Assembly: GCA_037447655.1 (NCBI GenBank)
Contig: JBBHKE010001818.1
Span: forward strand, 1 to 64,000
Direction of reading: 5' to 3'
Source of the DNA: Zygnema cylindricum
Lineage: Eukaryota > Streptophyta > Zygnematophyceae > Zygnematales > Zygnemataceae
DNA: 64,000 nt
Shown piece by piece: positions 48,550-60,480 of the stretch. Each line of letters opens with the position of its first letter. Within the stretch, counting starts at the first letter, position 1. Position numbers and translations under genes: made by a program. The notes beneath the pieces are model-generated. The model made no database searches and was not told where the DNA came from. It saw nothing but the letters and a program-made list of their open reading frames with translations.

Positions 48550-49470
48550 CTAGTTCCACCTGTGGAAAGAAAGGAAGATTTGCCCATACCCTGTGTTTCC
48601 ATATGTGGCCCGGTGGATATTGCGCTTTCGCTTCTGAAGAACCCACATACATCCTCCAATCAGCGTCAATGCAATGATACAGCCTGCACAGCCACAGAAA
48701 CAATCACAGCCACATTCTTATGTCAGTTAAGGAACCGAGCAATATAAGCCAGCACCGACCTGAAAAGATGAAACATACGCATACTCAATAATTACAGCTT
48801 GCAAATTCTCTCAATCAACTAAGGGTTTCCTACTATATCACTCATAAATTCACACCCTTTCAAAAAACAAGCAGCTGCTGCCAATTGCAAATAGCAGCAA
48901 AAAGGTAAAACCAGATGTAGATAAATTAACACTCTTGGTTTGATTTTGATAGAACTATATCTTCACACATTGTCAAGAGACGAAAGCCTCACCAAGAATA
49001 ATGCCGATCACAGCACTAGTAGTGAGACCACTGTCACTTTTAGTCGGTGGGGGCATAGGACCTGGTGCCTCGTCCTCATTGCCTGTCTTTGTTGAGGAAG
49101 TGGGACCGGGAGCAATATCTACAGGAGGAGGTGGAGATGAAGAGGCAGAATCTGGCGAAGTTGCTGGTCCCTGAGGATTAGCTGGAGGTGAAGATGGGGG
49201 TAAGGAAGGAGGTGACGATGGAGGTGATGATGTAGGTGAAGCAGAAGGAGCAACTACCGGCGGAGGGGGGGATACGCTCTTTAGTGCGTAAATTGGTCCA
49301 AGTGGTCCAGGTACTGGCGAAGGAGCAGGCCCGGGAGCTGGAGCTGGTTTAAGAGTGTGTCCAGGAGCTTGGGCAAAACCAGAAGCACATACAAAGCAGA
49401 TCGAAAAAGCTACTACTACTGCAATGACAGACGAGGAGGCACTAACGCCTTCCCTCCTCATAACAGCCAT
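48550..49470 (-). CDS. AGP-like Pro-rich membrane protein
   Basis: Exons, minus strand: 49470-48993, 48683-48590 and probably 48559-48550, about 193 residues. The start is GCCATGG at 49470; an earlier in-frame codon is not ATG. Residues 1-33 form a signal peptide (SSVIAVVVAFSICFVCASG). Residues 35-145 are rich in Pro, Ala, Ser, Thr and Gly (KPAPAPGPAPSPVPGP, SPPPP), the pattern that is hydroxylated and glycosylated in arabinogalactan proteins. The splice joins SAVIGIILG to GCIIALTLIGGCMWV, making one membrane helix, followed by a basic cytosolic tail QKRKRNIHR. So it is a single-pass protein rather than GPI-anchored. The 10-nt last exon is uncertain. The family acts at the cell wall/plasma membrane; the exact role is unknown. 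Confidence 0.7.
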
Positions 49471-52066
49471 GGCTTCTGTGCACCCCCTTTCGATTGTCAA
49501 ATTGCGATGGCTTTTATGGAGTACAGTAAAAATCAGCTCTTTCCACTAGCTTCGCCTCAAAGTATTACGATACCTGTGAGACTGCAACAACGCAGAATTC
49601 TGCGTTAGGGTTCAGCTACAAGCCGTGAGAAGGTCAGACATATATAAAGGACGAGGACAAGACCAGTACACACAAGTAATAGAAACAACGAGCGCTTGTA
49701 ATCAAATGCGTATATAAGAGTCCAATCAAAACTTAGCTTCTGCTAAAAAAAATTGAAAGGCATTTGAAAATGAGCCTAAAATGAAAAAAGGCCTCCATCT
49801 ACAGCAACTCACACATGCCACTTCATCCCCCATGGGAATTCTGGGGAATCTTGTGCGTCATAATTATTATCTTTCTAAATGTTAATACAGTACGAACATG
49901 TGAGGCTAACTGAAAGCTATGTCTGACGATTAGAGGGACGAAATCAATTTTGCAGGAATCAGAGATCTGACTTGGATAGATGTAAACATCCTGTAAACAG
50001 AAAAGGAATTCAGCTGAAGTATCACCTACAGTAAAACAGGGCAAACACGAATGGACCAGAGAAGAAGGCAACAATTGCAGCTGCATATTGTCTACAATTT
50101 CGTCAAGTTGAATCTTAAACAAATTGGACTCCTATAGCTATCTATCAAGATACAATCAATACACAAATCAACATCTAAGAATCATTTCCATGTCTATGGT
50201 TGCAGCAGAAACATCATATTTGCACTATGTCATTCCAGCTATTTCACAGAACTAGTTTTCAAAGGGTATTCTGATTCGACAAAACATCTCAAAACATAAC
50301 CTGTAGATCAAAAACTGGGTCTCTGTTCTTCTTCATTATCGGTTTCAGAACAATTATTTCAAAGGCATTTCCAAGCTGACGACACAACGGCATCAACAAA
50401 CTGCGTGGGCCGATATGAGTTGAGGGAACAAAAAAGGCATTTCTCAACCAAAACGCCTGGATGCTTAATGAAGAGGCTCAACATAAACAATTCCACACCT
50501 TTCTCCATTCACATCATCTACTTTGCAAGACATTAATTCCCTACTCACTGGCATTCAGATGTTCAAAATGTTTGTGACATTCAGAGACAAAATCAGCACC
50601 TGAAAGAAATAAATAGAATTTGTTTGATAAAGGCTTGGTATACTATCGACAATATAAATGAGCGTCAACCTTGAAGATTTTGGATCCACAATTCTACTAA
50701 ATGCAGTTAACAAATAAATGAATAAATAATACTTTAAGAGGAAAAATAACACACACACACACAAGGCACAAATGCAAAAAGACACAAAAAATATAGCAAA
50801 AAAATGCAAATACTCCTTAATCAGCACCTCAACTCTCCTGTAAATACAGGAGGTGAAGTAAAATCCCGTGAGACAGAATATATCTTGAACATGGCAAGTA
50901 TAGAGTTAGCAGCTAAACAAGAGCTCAATGAATGAAGCTGAGTAAAGAAGTGTAGAAGTGATCTCGTTTTCTAATAAAATTAGCATGTTCGGTCCAAGTC
51001 AAGCAAACACCAGTTGATGGTGAGTCATGGATCTTTTTTCTGAAACTCAACGGCCCATTTAAAGGATATCCACTAACATAGAGGCTGTCTAATCCTGCAA
51101 AGAGTGACTACTGACAAATTATTGCAAGTTCTTAGCCAAAGGAGACCACATACAACGACAAAAAGATTTGTCTCTTCTACAAAAAGTAAAATTGGCACGT
51201 TTACGACAAAAACAATTGAGTGAGAAAGATCTGTACTTGAGCCATTGGTTGCAAGTTTCAAGATTTCCTACATGTAGGCTAGCTCAGTAGCAGAAATTAG
51301 AAGCTTCTGAAACTAACGGATTCAGGAAGTTAAAAAGCTGCAAACTTTAAACATGTCCAAATCAGCAATTGACCTCGTTTCTACAAGATCTGATTTGAAA
51401 TAGTTTTACTATTCCAGCTTGTTCAGAAAGAAAGATGACCCAATCGACTCTGGGATGCAAAACTGGGAGATGTGAAAGTCTTAATTTCCACGATCATCTC
51501 CAAATCCTGGTTAGTTCTAGAATAAATACACATCCTTCTCCCTCCAATCATGGCATGCGCATCGTTCAAGGGTGAGACTTCCTGACCTTGTTCCAGCAGC
51601 CAGCTGCTTGCTTCAGCTCCTTGTAGAATCACTCACTGGGACTCCAAGTGGTGAAAAATGAAATGCTCTACGGCGTTCACTCTTCCTGCAGAGAGTTGAT
51701 ATCTGTCCTTTATTTCTAGCTTTGTACCGCTCACAGGTCTGCTGACGTACGGAAGTCTGCAAACATTGCCAGGTGACAATGCGTAACTACCAAGAAGAAA
51801 AGGACAAAAGGACAAGGCGCCCTAGGACTTCGAAGTTTTGATTGCCCATTGGACGCAGGTGCCCGTTTCGCTGCTGCTGTGCACTACACGGGCTGCTGTA
51901 CTGTACAGTACTGTACTCCACGGGCGAGCCAACTAACGAACCTTACCTGTACGACGTATGAACTCTTTCAGAACTGAGAGCAAACTTTACCAACAGTACA
52001 TGCAGCATAGAGCCAGATAACAGCAGTCTTGCCAGCTATACATGTGCAACAGCCAAGCCGCCAAGG
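49471..52066. other. Upstream region of the AGP-like gene, no second gene proven
   Basis: TATATAAAG near 49640 (minus side, TATA-like CTTTATATATG) lies ~170 bp upstream of the AGP start. A minus-strand frame ending at 51633 before CCCA|GTGAGT could be a 5' exon, but no partner was found. A palindromic GTACTGTACAGTACTGTAC lies near 51896-51914. Confidence 0.35.
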
Positions 52067-52087
52067 TACACCGTGAATCGTTATTAG

Positions 52088-52523
52088 TAGTGTTGGGTAT
52101 CGGGTAGTTTCATATCGCGATAATTTCGATATTCGATATATCGAATATCGATCGAGAAGATTCCTCGATATATCGTACCGGGACCAACATAAATTATCGC
52201 GATATATATCGCAAAAATTGCGTGTCCGTACAGTCAGAGTACGGAAAATCGTACTAAAAAGCGTACGAAGAATCGTACGGATATTTTGCACCCCCCCCCC
52301 CCCCCACTGAGCGCTCGGGGGGGGGGGGGGGGGGGGGGGGTTTTGAAAAAAAAATGTAAAATTTTTATTTTCGATATATCGTCGATACGATATATCGGCG
52401 ATATATCGGCAATATATCGCGATAATTTGAAATTCGATATATCGAAGCGATATATCGAATATTGGGTACATGAAATTCGATATATATCGAATATTGGCAA
52501 TGGGTCCTCGATACCCAACACTA
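52088..52523 (+). mobile_element. hAT-type element inserted in the outer element
   Basis: Ends TAGTGTTGGGTATCG and CGATACCCAACACTA as in 10614-11454. The 8-bp target duplication GTTATTAG is at 52080-52087 and, beyond the next inserted element, at 53016-53023. The interior holds a poly-C/poly-G inverted repeat. 436 bp, no transposase. Confidence 0.88.
52289..52341. repeat. Poly-C / poly-G inverted repeat
   Basis: A run of about 17 C, then ACTGAGCGCTC, then a run of more than 20 G. It can fold into a GC hairpin with GAGCGCTC near the centre, and the G run could form quadruplex. Exact run lengths may be unreliable in the assembly. Confidence 0.85.
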
Positions 52524-53013
52524 CACCGTGAATCGCTATTAGCGTAATAAAAAATATAGCGTAATGAAACAATTAGCGTACTTTACGGTAAATTGTGTTT
52601 TTTCGGGTACACCATGATACTAATTTATCATATACTCTAATTTGTAAACTGCTTTGTAAAAATTTTCGGCACATAATATGTCCACACTAGAACATGAAGA
52701 TGTACAAAATTGTTCAAATCGTACGCCGTCGCGTTTTTTTGACATCTGCGTATGCCCGAAAATATTTACGCAATTATATATTATTATATTTTATGTACTT
52801 TTAAATTTTTTAAATGTACTAAATAGTACAGATTTGGCAGTCCGTACACCACACTATTTAAAAGGACACTAAATTACAGTTATGAACCGTATTGAGCGGG
52901 GTACCTCAAATAACGTGCAAAAACATTTAGCGTACTTTATTCTATTTGAGAATTTGCCCCAAAAAAAGGGGTACCCCAATTAGCGTCATGTACGCTAATA
53001 GCGATTCACGGTG
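52524..53013. mobile_element. TA-flanked element inserted at the hAT terminus
   Basis: Ends CACCGTGAATCGCTATTAGC and GCTAATAGCGATTCACGGTG are perfect complements. The TA duplication is at 52522-52523 and 53014-53015; the left TA is the last two bases of the hAT end. 490 bp. The interior has the CACACTATTTAA and GTAATTATATATTA-type blocks of the family. Confidence 0.88.
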
Positions 53014-53189
53014 TAGTTATTAGCCTTAACCCCAAAATTTTGAAATCGATGCCTTAAATATCATAAATTATACTATTTAAGGACGTGGACCATAATCTGC
53101 CACGTCTCCTGGCACTAAATTAGAATGAATGACACTATTTTTTTCTTTACACTAATAATTTCTATACGCTAACAACGATTCAAGGTGTA

Positions 53190-53688
53190 CACCGCGAATC
53201 GTAATTAGAGTAATGAAAAATTTAGAGTACAAAAACTAAAAAAAAAATTAGAGCAATTAACGCTAATTTATGTGATAAGGCTTTTTCAACTATGAAGTTG
53301 CTCTAATTTATTTAAGTACTCTAATTTGGCACGCTAATATCCTCTACTGTAAATAAGGTACTTGTGTAGAATTTGGCAAAACGTACAGCTTATCGTCACT
53401 ATGACGTTTTCACTACGCGGTTTGTTAAAACGCAGTTACATGATAACGGCCTGTATTAAATCATTATTTGTACCTCTTTACTTAATAAAGTACAATTTTG
53501 CATGGTCTGACGCCGTCCGTACTCCACACTATTTAAGACATACCTATATTAGAATTAAAAATGCTAATTAAACTTTACCTTAAAAAGAATAATGAAAAAA
53601 TTAGAGTCGTCTACTCTATTTCATGTGACAGAGTAAAAAATTCGAGCGACCGAATTAGAGTAATTTACTCTAATTACGATTCGCGGTG
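53190..53688. mobile_element. Complete 499-bp TA-flanked element
   Basis: Ends CACCGCGAATCGTAATTAGA and TCTAATTACGATTCGCGGTG are perfect complements. TA at 53188-53189 (shared with the outer element) and 53689-53690. Its two halves match the ends of the 12482-24995 interval. Confidence 0.9.
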
Positions 53689-53745
53689 TAGTTGGCGATC
53701 GAAAATTATAGGGTTAATATTTTAAGCACCACGCTATTACTTTTA

Positions 53746-54523
53746 GGGTACGGCCCCATGTAGTTGTAACTTAGCGTACTTACATTGGATTTTAGCGCGG
53801 ATCCGGCGGACCCGTATTTCAAGTGTCTATATGTATTCTCTCGAAATTGTTACCTAAGTTTGTGACGACTGTATACGTCAGCAATACCCGTGACGGTTGT
53901 CACCGTATACAATTTGTCTTTGACGCACCGTACTTTTTCGAAACTTTTTGAAGCGTCGCAAGACACATCGTAATTTTTGAAACGGTTTGGCATGTCGCGT
54001 GTCATTGCGTGACATCGTAGACGTAGAGCCTTGCATCCGTGGCTGTACGACATGCCTTTGCGTAAACCTCGCCTGTCCGGCCGCCATGACTTCGCAGATT
54101 ATTCACCTTCGCAGACTTTTCCACTTTGCGTGAAATGACACTGCAACATCGAGACCCCTGCAAAACAAAACCGTACAAGGTACTACCGGACAAAACCCAA
54201 CAACCCTGTATTTTTTTTTTCGTCAATTTTTTTTGAAAAAAATTCACACGTGAAAAAATGTTTTCCTATTCGTGTAAACCGAGTTTACTTAGCTTAAAAC
54301 ACACTGCCGATGTGTTTTATGATAAGTTTGACGATGACGTGACAGTGAATCGAAAAAACGCAAGACGACAAATTTTTCGTACATCCTAAGTTAGAGAATG
54401 ACTCCAATTGTACTATACAGATTTACGATTTCTTCGTACAATCACAGCTTAGGCGGTACGACGCTAAGTTTGAAAGGAAAACGACAGAAAAAAACCCGAA
54501 CTTAGCCACATGGGGCCATACCC
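53746..54523. mobile_element. PIF/Harbinger-like element H2
   Basis: Ends GGGTACGGCCCCATGT and ACATGGGGCCATACCC; TTA duplication at 53743-53745 and 54524-54526. 778 bp, non-coding. Confidence 0.85.
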
Positions 54524-54526
54524 TTA

Positions 54527-57347
54527 GAGGAGCAAATGCTCCTATCACGTGTATGGCTTACATAATTTTGCTCTATTTTAGTGTTATATAAACTACGGTA
54601 GATCATCTCCACTTCAAAAGTCCAAACCATGGTTTTATAGTGCGAAAATTTGTGTGTGGATATCCCCTACTATACATGAATTATACCCAATAACCCAAAC
54701 TACACGTTTATAATATGGATTAACCAGATATAACGCTTCCACACCTTCCCGCACTTTTGAACTACCCGGAGTTCTTATAATATTGAACTATAAATGATTC
54801 TTTGAGGAGTTGTTCAATTATTATTTTGTTCAAATTATGGAACCCAAGTTTGTTTTGTGTATCAACAAATCTTAACCATGATCAATAAGTACTTTTTTTT
54901 TAGCTACCGCTAACCGATATATCATTTGATGCCGATACATTAATTAAAAAATCGTTAAAAAGTCATAGTGGTATTTTACCGATATACCTGTCTAATATGC
55001 TGATACGGCACCATCGAGAAGGGTTTTTGTTCCGTAGTTTTGTTCCATAAAGCATGGACAAGATTGTGACACATGCCATTTTATCGGACCCCCTTGCCGA
55101 TCGGTTATCGAAATTATTGCGGAAAACAAAAGGAAATAACTCATATACACAAGACTTCTCGCCTTTTAAAATGTCTAAAAACTAAGCCAAAACAAATTTT
55201 ATGAGTCATTGTCGTCTTTTAAAAGTACATTTTTTTTGACAAATATTTAGTTATTTATCGTATCGTGCGTAATCATCTAATTATTAATTAGCCATGGTGG
55301 AGCGTTCGCGCAACTACATTTTTTGATCATTTGGCGATTGGGATGTGATCCACGTGTCTGCGACCAACGACCAAAGGGCATACGTGGAATAAGTCAACAC
55401 ATTGTGATTGAAGAATTTACAATCCGGATCGTCTATATAGAGCGTCGAATGGTTACAAATATGTAAGAACGAGAATATAAATTGTTAGGGGCATTATCGG
55501 CAATAATTTTATCGCGATAACACCGATACCGATAGTTTTCAGTTATCGAACAGTTAAGTGGTCCAAATAGATCGCTTATAGACCAACAATTATTGGCGAT
55601 AATTATAAATAAATTAATATTATATATAATAGTACTTTGTAATACATTGTATTATATAATTCATTGCATGCCACGTATGAGAATATATTCTATTTTTTGT
55701 ATAACGGATCTGGTATGGACAACGACTAAAACGCTCACAAATTAAAAGAGTACTTTATACCATTGAAAGTATGATGCAGAAACTAATTTTTTTGATTACA
55801 TGGTAATATCAAACTTTTTTGAAAACCAAATAAACAGTATTGTCAAATTGTCGCCATTTACTACCACCATTTTACGATAGTTTTGTGAGGAAAACTCTTT
55901 ATAAAACAAATTGCGTTGGTATAAGGTACGCCTAAAAAACTGAAACTAAACAGAGCAATCCTAACAAGAGCAAATAACTATAACAAAAAAAACACTAGTG
56001 TTAGACTTCCTTAAAAAAGATAAAACCTAAACTAGTATAGCCATAAACAAGCCAAGGTCCACGACCACAGAGATCATAGATGTGAACCGGGTCCCTCGGT
56101 GGAAGGTTAGGTTGACCCCGCCTATCATCGGCTAGTGTGTTACGATGAAGGAGAGTTGTAACTTGCGCCCGTTGAAGTGCAATTCAGACACGTTAACGGT
56201 CAAACGCAACAAAAAAACCTGGTGGAGTGGAAAGGTATGGGGGCATTGAACCCACGTAAAGCCCAAAAAAAAAAAAAAAAACATCGCGATTTCTTTTTCG
56301 AAATCGGCGGGGGGGGCGAAGCGAGTCCATTGTTCATCGGTGGAATAAACAATATAAATGTATGGTTCGTATAGTAATTTCCAATAGTTGTCGGTACCGA
56401 TGTTTAGAGGTCACAAAAGAAAAAAATTAGATAACCAAAACACACTGTTTTTTTTTTTTATTTGAGTACCGGATGCTTGACTTGGTTATGTCACGCTCCA
56501 AAATTGTTAACCATTACCCCGAACACGTTTACGTATATAAAAGTTAACCGGAAATCGATTTGTCGCAACTAACCGTACCGTACCCCCCGTACCCGAATAA
56601 GTACAAAATTAATGGTACATCTCCCCTATACCTTCCACAATACCAAGAGTACAAAGTACAATAATGTTGGAAAGTATGGACTGTACAAAAACTTCATTTT
56701 TTTTCGATTTTTGCTAACTCGACTGTAACCATTTTTTTTTTTTGTGAATCAACCGCTCGAATCCGCCCGCCCCCCCAAGTTTGGCACCCGAATCCGTTCC
56801 GGGTCTGACGTGGGCGGTCGATTAACGGTCAGTTACGGTTTCGGTTAAATGTTTGCGACCTGTGCCGGTGTTATCGCGATACAAAACGGATATTATCGGT
56901 TTTTTGTCGGCAATAACCCCGGATTTTATACTTCTCGCCAATATATCTATTATCGGTAAGCCAAAAAAAGTAAAACCTTGCCGATACACAACATTAGAAA
57001 TTGCACATCGAAATCCCAACCGTACTTAAACCTAATGTGTGGTAACGTTTGAACCTTGTTCGCATATAGATATGTCGATGTTTCTGCCCGACTCGGCACT
57101 CTACTGTAGCTGTCCAAAAAGACGATAGATTGAAGAACTTTAGGGCTCCACCTGATGACGGATTTACAATAAACCGTGCGTAATTAAGTGAACCTGTGTA
57201 AATACCCTTAATTTACGTTTAATATAGGTGGGAGCTATTTTCGCCTCCTGTTTCCTACATCCGTGCTCGTACAAATTTCTTGTGGGCTTTGTACAAAAAG
57301 TACAAGAGGAGTATAATTTGTCAGTGTTGGTAAGCAAGTTCTCCTTC
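54527..57347. other. Unassigned repeat-like AT-rich region
   Basis: Rich in GATAAC/CCGATA motifs; ends near CCGATACACAACATTA at 56978-56993, which vaguely resembles a hAT terminus, but no matching left end or target duplication was found. Homopolymer runs at 56264-56281 (A) and 56309-56317 (G). No gene. Confidence 0.35.
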
Positions 57348-57350
57348 TAA

Positions 57351-58173
57351 GGGTACTTTCGCATGTGTTAAAGTTACAGTTATTTTCTGTCGTTTTCCTC
57401 CATAATTGAGAAACAAACGAAAAAATACGCACCAGTACCAAAAAATAGAAATTAACACCGTACAAGTTGCGTTACCTTGAAACTTTATACGTATAGTATT
57501 TTGTCGTCTAGTGTGATGCAATTTTTTCGTCTCGCACATTTTGACCCACTTTCGCGTCCTTTCAACACTTGTTCAAACTTTACAATCAAATCACCTCGCG
57601 AGGTGATTTGAAATATATTCCAATAAGGCGAGCGAATAGGCAGACGCTGTCGCTCGTGTCAATTTTTTTTACAATTTTTGTGCGTGGAGTCATAAAAAAA
57701 ATAACACACTGCACGTTTCCAACCTGTGCGTACTGTTTTCCGAGCGGTGATTTCCGTACAAGGGTCGTCTCCCTCAAACATACGTGTATTCATACATACG
57801 ACGTAGGAAAAACATTGGGCACTTGTGGACAAGTGGAAACATGAAAAACGAAACCACATTTTTGTGCGACAACGAAAGGTAATTTCGGCTTTCGACACGT
57901 CGACAATGTAATGTACGGACATTACGAAATAACAAAAAATGAAACATTGTACAGTGTGCGGAGAGATGCTCAAACTGAAGGCAAGTGGGATGTTTCGCCT
58001 CATTTTGTGTACCACGTACTTTGTCACATTGTTTCTTACACGTTTGCGTAAGTCACTTTTTTAAGTAACAAGTTATTTGCGTTTACATCGGAATGCTCTG
58101 AGAGTTGTACAGAGAATCTTCGCTATAAAAACAAAGTAACAAAACTAAGTTTCGGTTACATGCGAAAGTACCC
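57351..58173. mobile_element. PIF/Harbinger-like element H3
   Basis: Ends GGGTACTTTCGCATGT and ACATGCGAAAGTACCC are perfect complements; TAA at 57348-57350 and 58174-58176. 823 bp. The internal open frames do not resemble a transposase. Confidence 0.88.
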
Positions 58174-58319
58174 TAATTCCAAAGCCCAAAGACAAAAATG
58201 CACGGAAGACGGTGTCATTTAATGAATAGTACAGAAATTGCATAATTATGTCTGAAAGTTGCTGTACAGGAGCAAGTTGCCAGGAAAGAACGATGTCACG
58301 TGACCACAAACATTGAAGA

Positions 58320-59374
58320 TGAAACTCTGAGACCTCTATAAGTCCTCAGAGTGGACAGCTTCCAAGAAGCCTCTAAAATAACTCTGACCCCTTTGTGTTT
58401 CAGCAAAAGCAACTGCCACCCGGGCAAACAAAAACTCTGACCACCTGCACCCCTGTGAAGGCAAGACTCCCCTGAGTCGATAACAAAAAGAATCTCTGAA
58501 TTTGCTCCCTTGAGCAGTACGTTATGGAGGGTCAAAGTTGACCTTTTGTACAGAAGCTCTCTGGTAGAGAGGGTCCTATCTCCTAATTTTTCTAAGTTAT
58601 ATCTCTCTCACAGACTCTATCTACTGATGAACAGAACCAATCAGATTACAGTTTCGTACGCAAAAGTACAACTACCGGTGTACTTTATGTACGTACATTG
58701 TACGACATGGCCTAAATGTCGACACATGTCATATCCGGATTCGGTGCCACAATCTCTGGAGATACCACGATCCAATGTAATTTCGCCACGTGTCATCCGA
58801 TGTGGCGATGGCCACAAACCGCCGAAATCTTCTTCCGCAATCTCGGCGCTAATTCCGGCCTTCCGATTAAATTCGAATTTAATCGTAGCCGTAATAAATA
58901 CATGCGCGGTATTCGTTTCACCAAAGAAATAAATGAGCAATATTGATTTCTTGTCCGTACCGTAATCCGTACTTATACATTACCGGTTCTATGTATCCCG
59001 TAAACAGTTAGAGCTAAATGAATTATCCTACGTTTTGATGTTTAATTAAATATCAAACCATATAGTACCTAACACTAGTTCTAGACTTAACGGCTAAGGC
59101 TACATGCTACCTGCTGTCTGCCGGCCGGTAGGTACCAAGATCAAATCCTGTGGCCGGCACATACCTTTTAGTAAATAAACCCCTAACTAATATAAATTTC
59201 TCGTAAACCTCTGGATAGCCTAGGTAGCCATGGCTCTAGCTCCCTCTCCAATTTCTCAGTGACTGCGACAAGTTTGAGAGTGAGAGAGAGAAGTTAGAGG
59301 TAGACTGCCTCGGCTTCTTTCTATATTTCTATTTAGACCTAGAAAATACTTAAAATGGACCATTAATTTCTACA
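58320..59374 (-). repeat. Copia LTR copy D, full length
   Basis: On the minus strand TGTAGAAATTAATGG...AGAGTTTCA, 1055 bp, no internal retroelement sequence attached, so probably a solo LTR. The flanking five bases (GAAGA, CTACT) do not match, so the target duplication is lost or the copy is rearranged. Hairpin TGCTC-CCTT-GAGCA at 58503-58516; tRNA-like module at 59086-59160. Confidence 0.8.
59086..59160 (+). repeat. tRNA-like module inside LTR D
   Basis: A-box-like CGGCTAAGGC and T-arm CAAGATCAAATCCTG, antisense to the LTR, same place as in LTR B. Confidence 0.55.
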
Positions 59375-60068
59375 CTACTGGCGGTGTACCTTTTGTATGA
59401 CAAGTATACGACAAGGCTACTACGTGGACGCGTGCCCTCTTTTTACCCGTCCATAGGTTTCTCGGAATTCCCGCGGCCAAATGTGATCTCTCCACGTGTC
59501 GCCAGGTCATGCCATGTCACAAAAAGCCAAAGTGACCACTCCGGGATTTCGTTGATGATGTGCGTCGTTGGTTATGAACCCAAATGCCATCTCAACCGTT
59601 ATAAATACTTGCGCAATATTCGTTGCGCTGTTGAAACAAAATGAGTGGTATCCGTTTCGAAATAGTATCGTACTTCATACTTTACAAAACTGTATCTATG
59701 CATGCCGTATACAGTTTCAGTTAAATGAGTTCGTTCACTCCTAAATAAATATATATCTATCATACCCTATAGCATTTAGCATTGGTCCTAGTCTAGTAGG
59801 ATAAAGCTGACCGCTACCTGCCAACTTGACGGACGGCGGGTACCGGGATGAAGTCCTGGGTTCGTCAGGTATCTTTTTAGTAACCTACTAAAAATAACTG
59901 CCTGTTAAACTAAGGCAGCCATGGTTCAACCACCCTCTTTATCCTTCAGTGACTACAACAAGTATGGGGGCTAGAGAGAGAAGGTGGAGGCAGGCTTTCT
60001 GTCCTTTTCTCCTCCTTTTATACTAACATATTTATTCCTAGAAAATACTCTAAAAATCATTAATTTCA
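59375..60068 (-). repeat. Diverged copia LTR copy E, truncated
   Basis: Follows the LTR order of copy D (CCACGTGTCGCCAGGTCATG, ATAAATACTTGCGCAATATTCG, the tRNA-like module and TAGAAAATACTC near the LTR start) but is strongly diverged and lacks the 3' third of the LTR, cut where copy D ends. Confidence 0.65.
59793..59870 (+). repeat. tRNA-like module inside LTR E
   Basis: A-box-like TAGTAGGATAAAGC and a B-box-like GGGATGAAGTCC, antisense to the LTR. The middle part differs from LTR D while the A and B boxes remain recognisable. Confidence 0.45.
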
Positions 60069-60480
60069 ATAGAAAGAATGCACAAGCGTTCATTCACGCG
60101 GTGTACCTCATGTATAGTTTGATCCACCATGGTAAGAGCTTCAGCCGCGATGTGTGAAGCGGTTTCAGGTAATTGAGGAGAAGGTTCTTTAGTGAATGAC
60201 AAAGGAATGCGTGTGGTAAGAGTTTTACCGTCATGGTTGTGATCGGTCGAACCTTTGTAGAACGTAGCCTTTCGTTGTTGGATGGTAGAATCTCGTAAGA
60301 TTTGACTTGCCAACGTGGGCATCTATACAACACTGCGAGCCATGCCTGTAAAATGTGGCTTCATTTGAGTAACGAAGGCTGCAAATTGTTCGTTCATCAT
60401 AGCCGCCATTTGCTCTTGCATTTCTAAACGCTCTCTCAGTTGTTTTGAAAAGTTAGTTTCGTGCGTACAAGACAGTTTGT
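60052..60480 (-). pseudogene. Gag-like retroelement fragment
   Basis: The minus-strand reading is open from about 60480 to 60052 except for one TAG near 60323: KQLRERLEMQEQMAAMMNEQ...AAFVTQMKPHFTGMARSVV, stop, then MPTLASQILRD and TASHIAAEALTMVDQTIHEV. The Gln-rich helical start resembles the N-terminus of plant Gag polyproteins. It sits directly upstream (-) of LTR E. Family not certain. Confidence 0.45.

Larger units (their letters stand above)
52069..53187. mobile_element. Outer TA-flanked element of a nest
   Basis: Left end CACCGTGAATCGTTATTAG at 52069; right end CGCTAACAACGATTCAAGGTG at 53187. TA at 52067-52068 and 53188-53189. It is interrupted at GTTATTAG by the hAT element plus a further element. 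Without the insertions it would be about 183 bp and related to M1/M2 (CCATAATCTGCCACGTC block). Confidence 0.8.

Noticed and set aside
49471-49500. Longer N-terminus of the AGP-like protein
   Set aside because: The upstream in-frame start is TTG; the GCCATGG at 49470 fits a plant start and exposes a clean signal peptide.
56978-56993. Further hAT end CCGATACACAACATTA
   Set aside because: No matching partner end or 8-bp duplication found.
57659-58027. 122-residue ORF in H3
   Set aside because: No DDE or Myb/Harbinger motif; not kept in H4.
58320-59374. Solo LTR with target duplication
   Set aside because: The flanking 5-mers differ, so the duplication claim is not supported although the LTR is complete.
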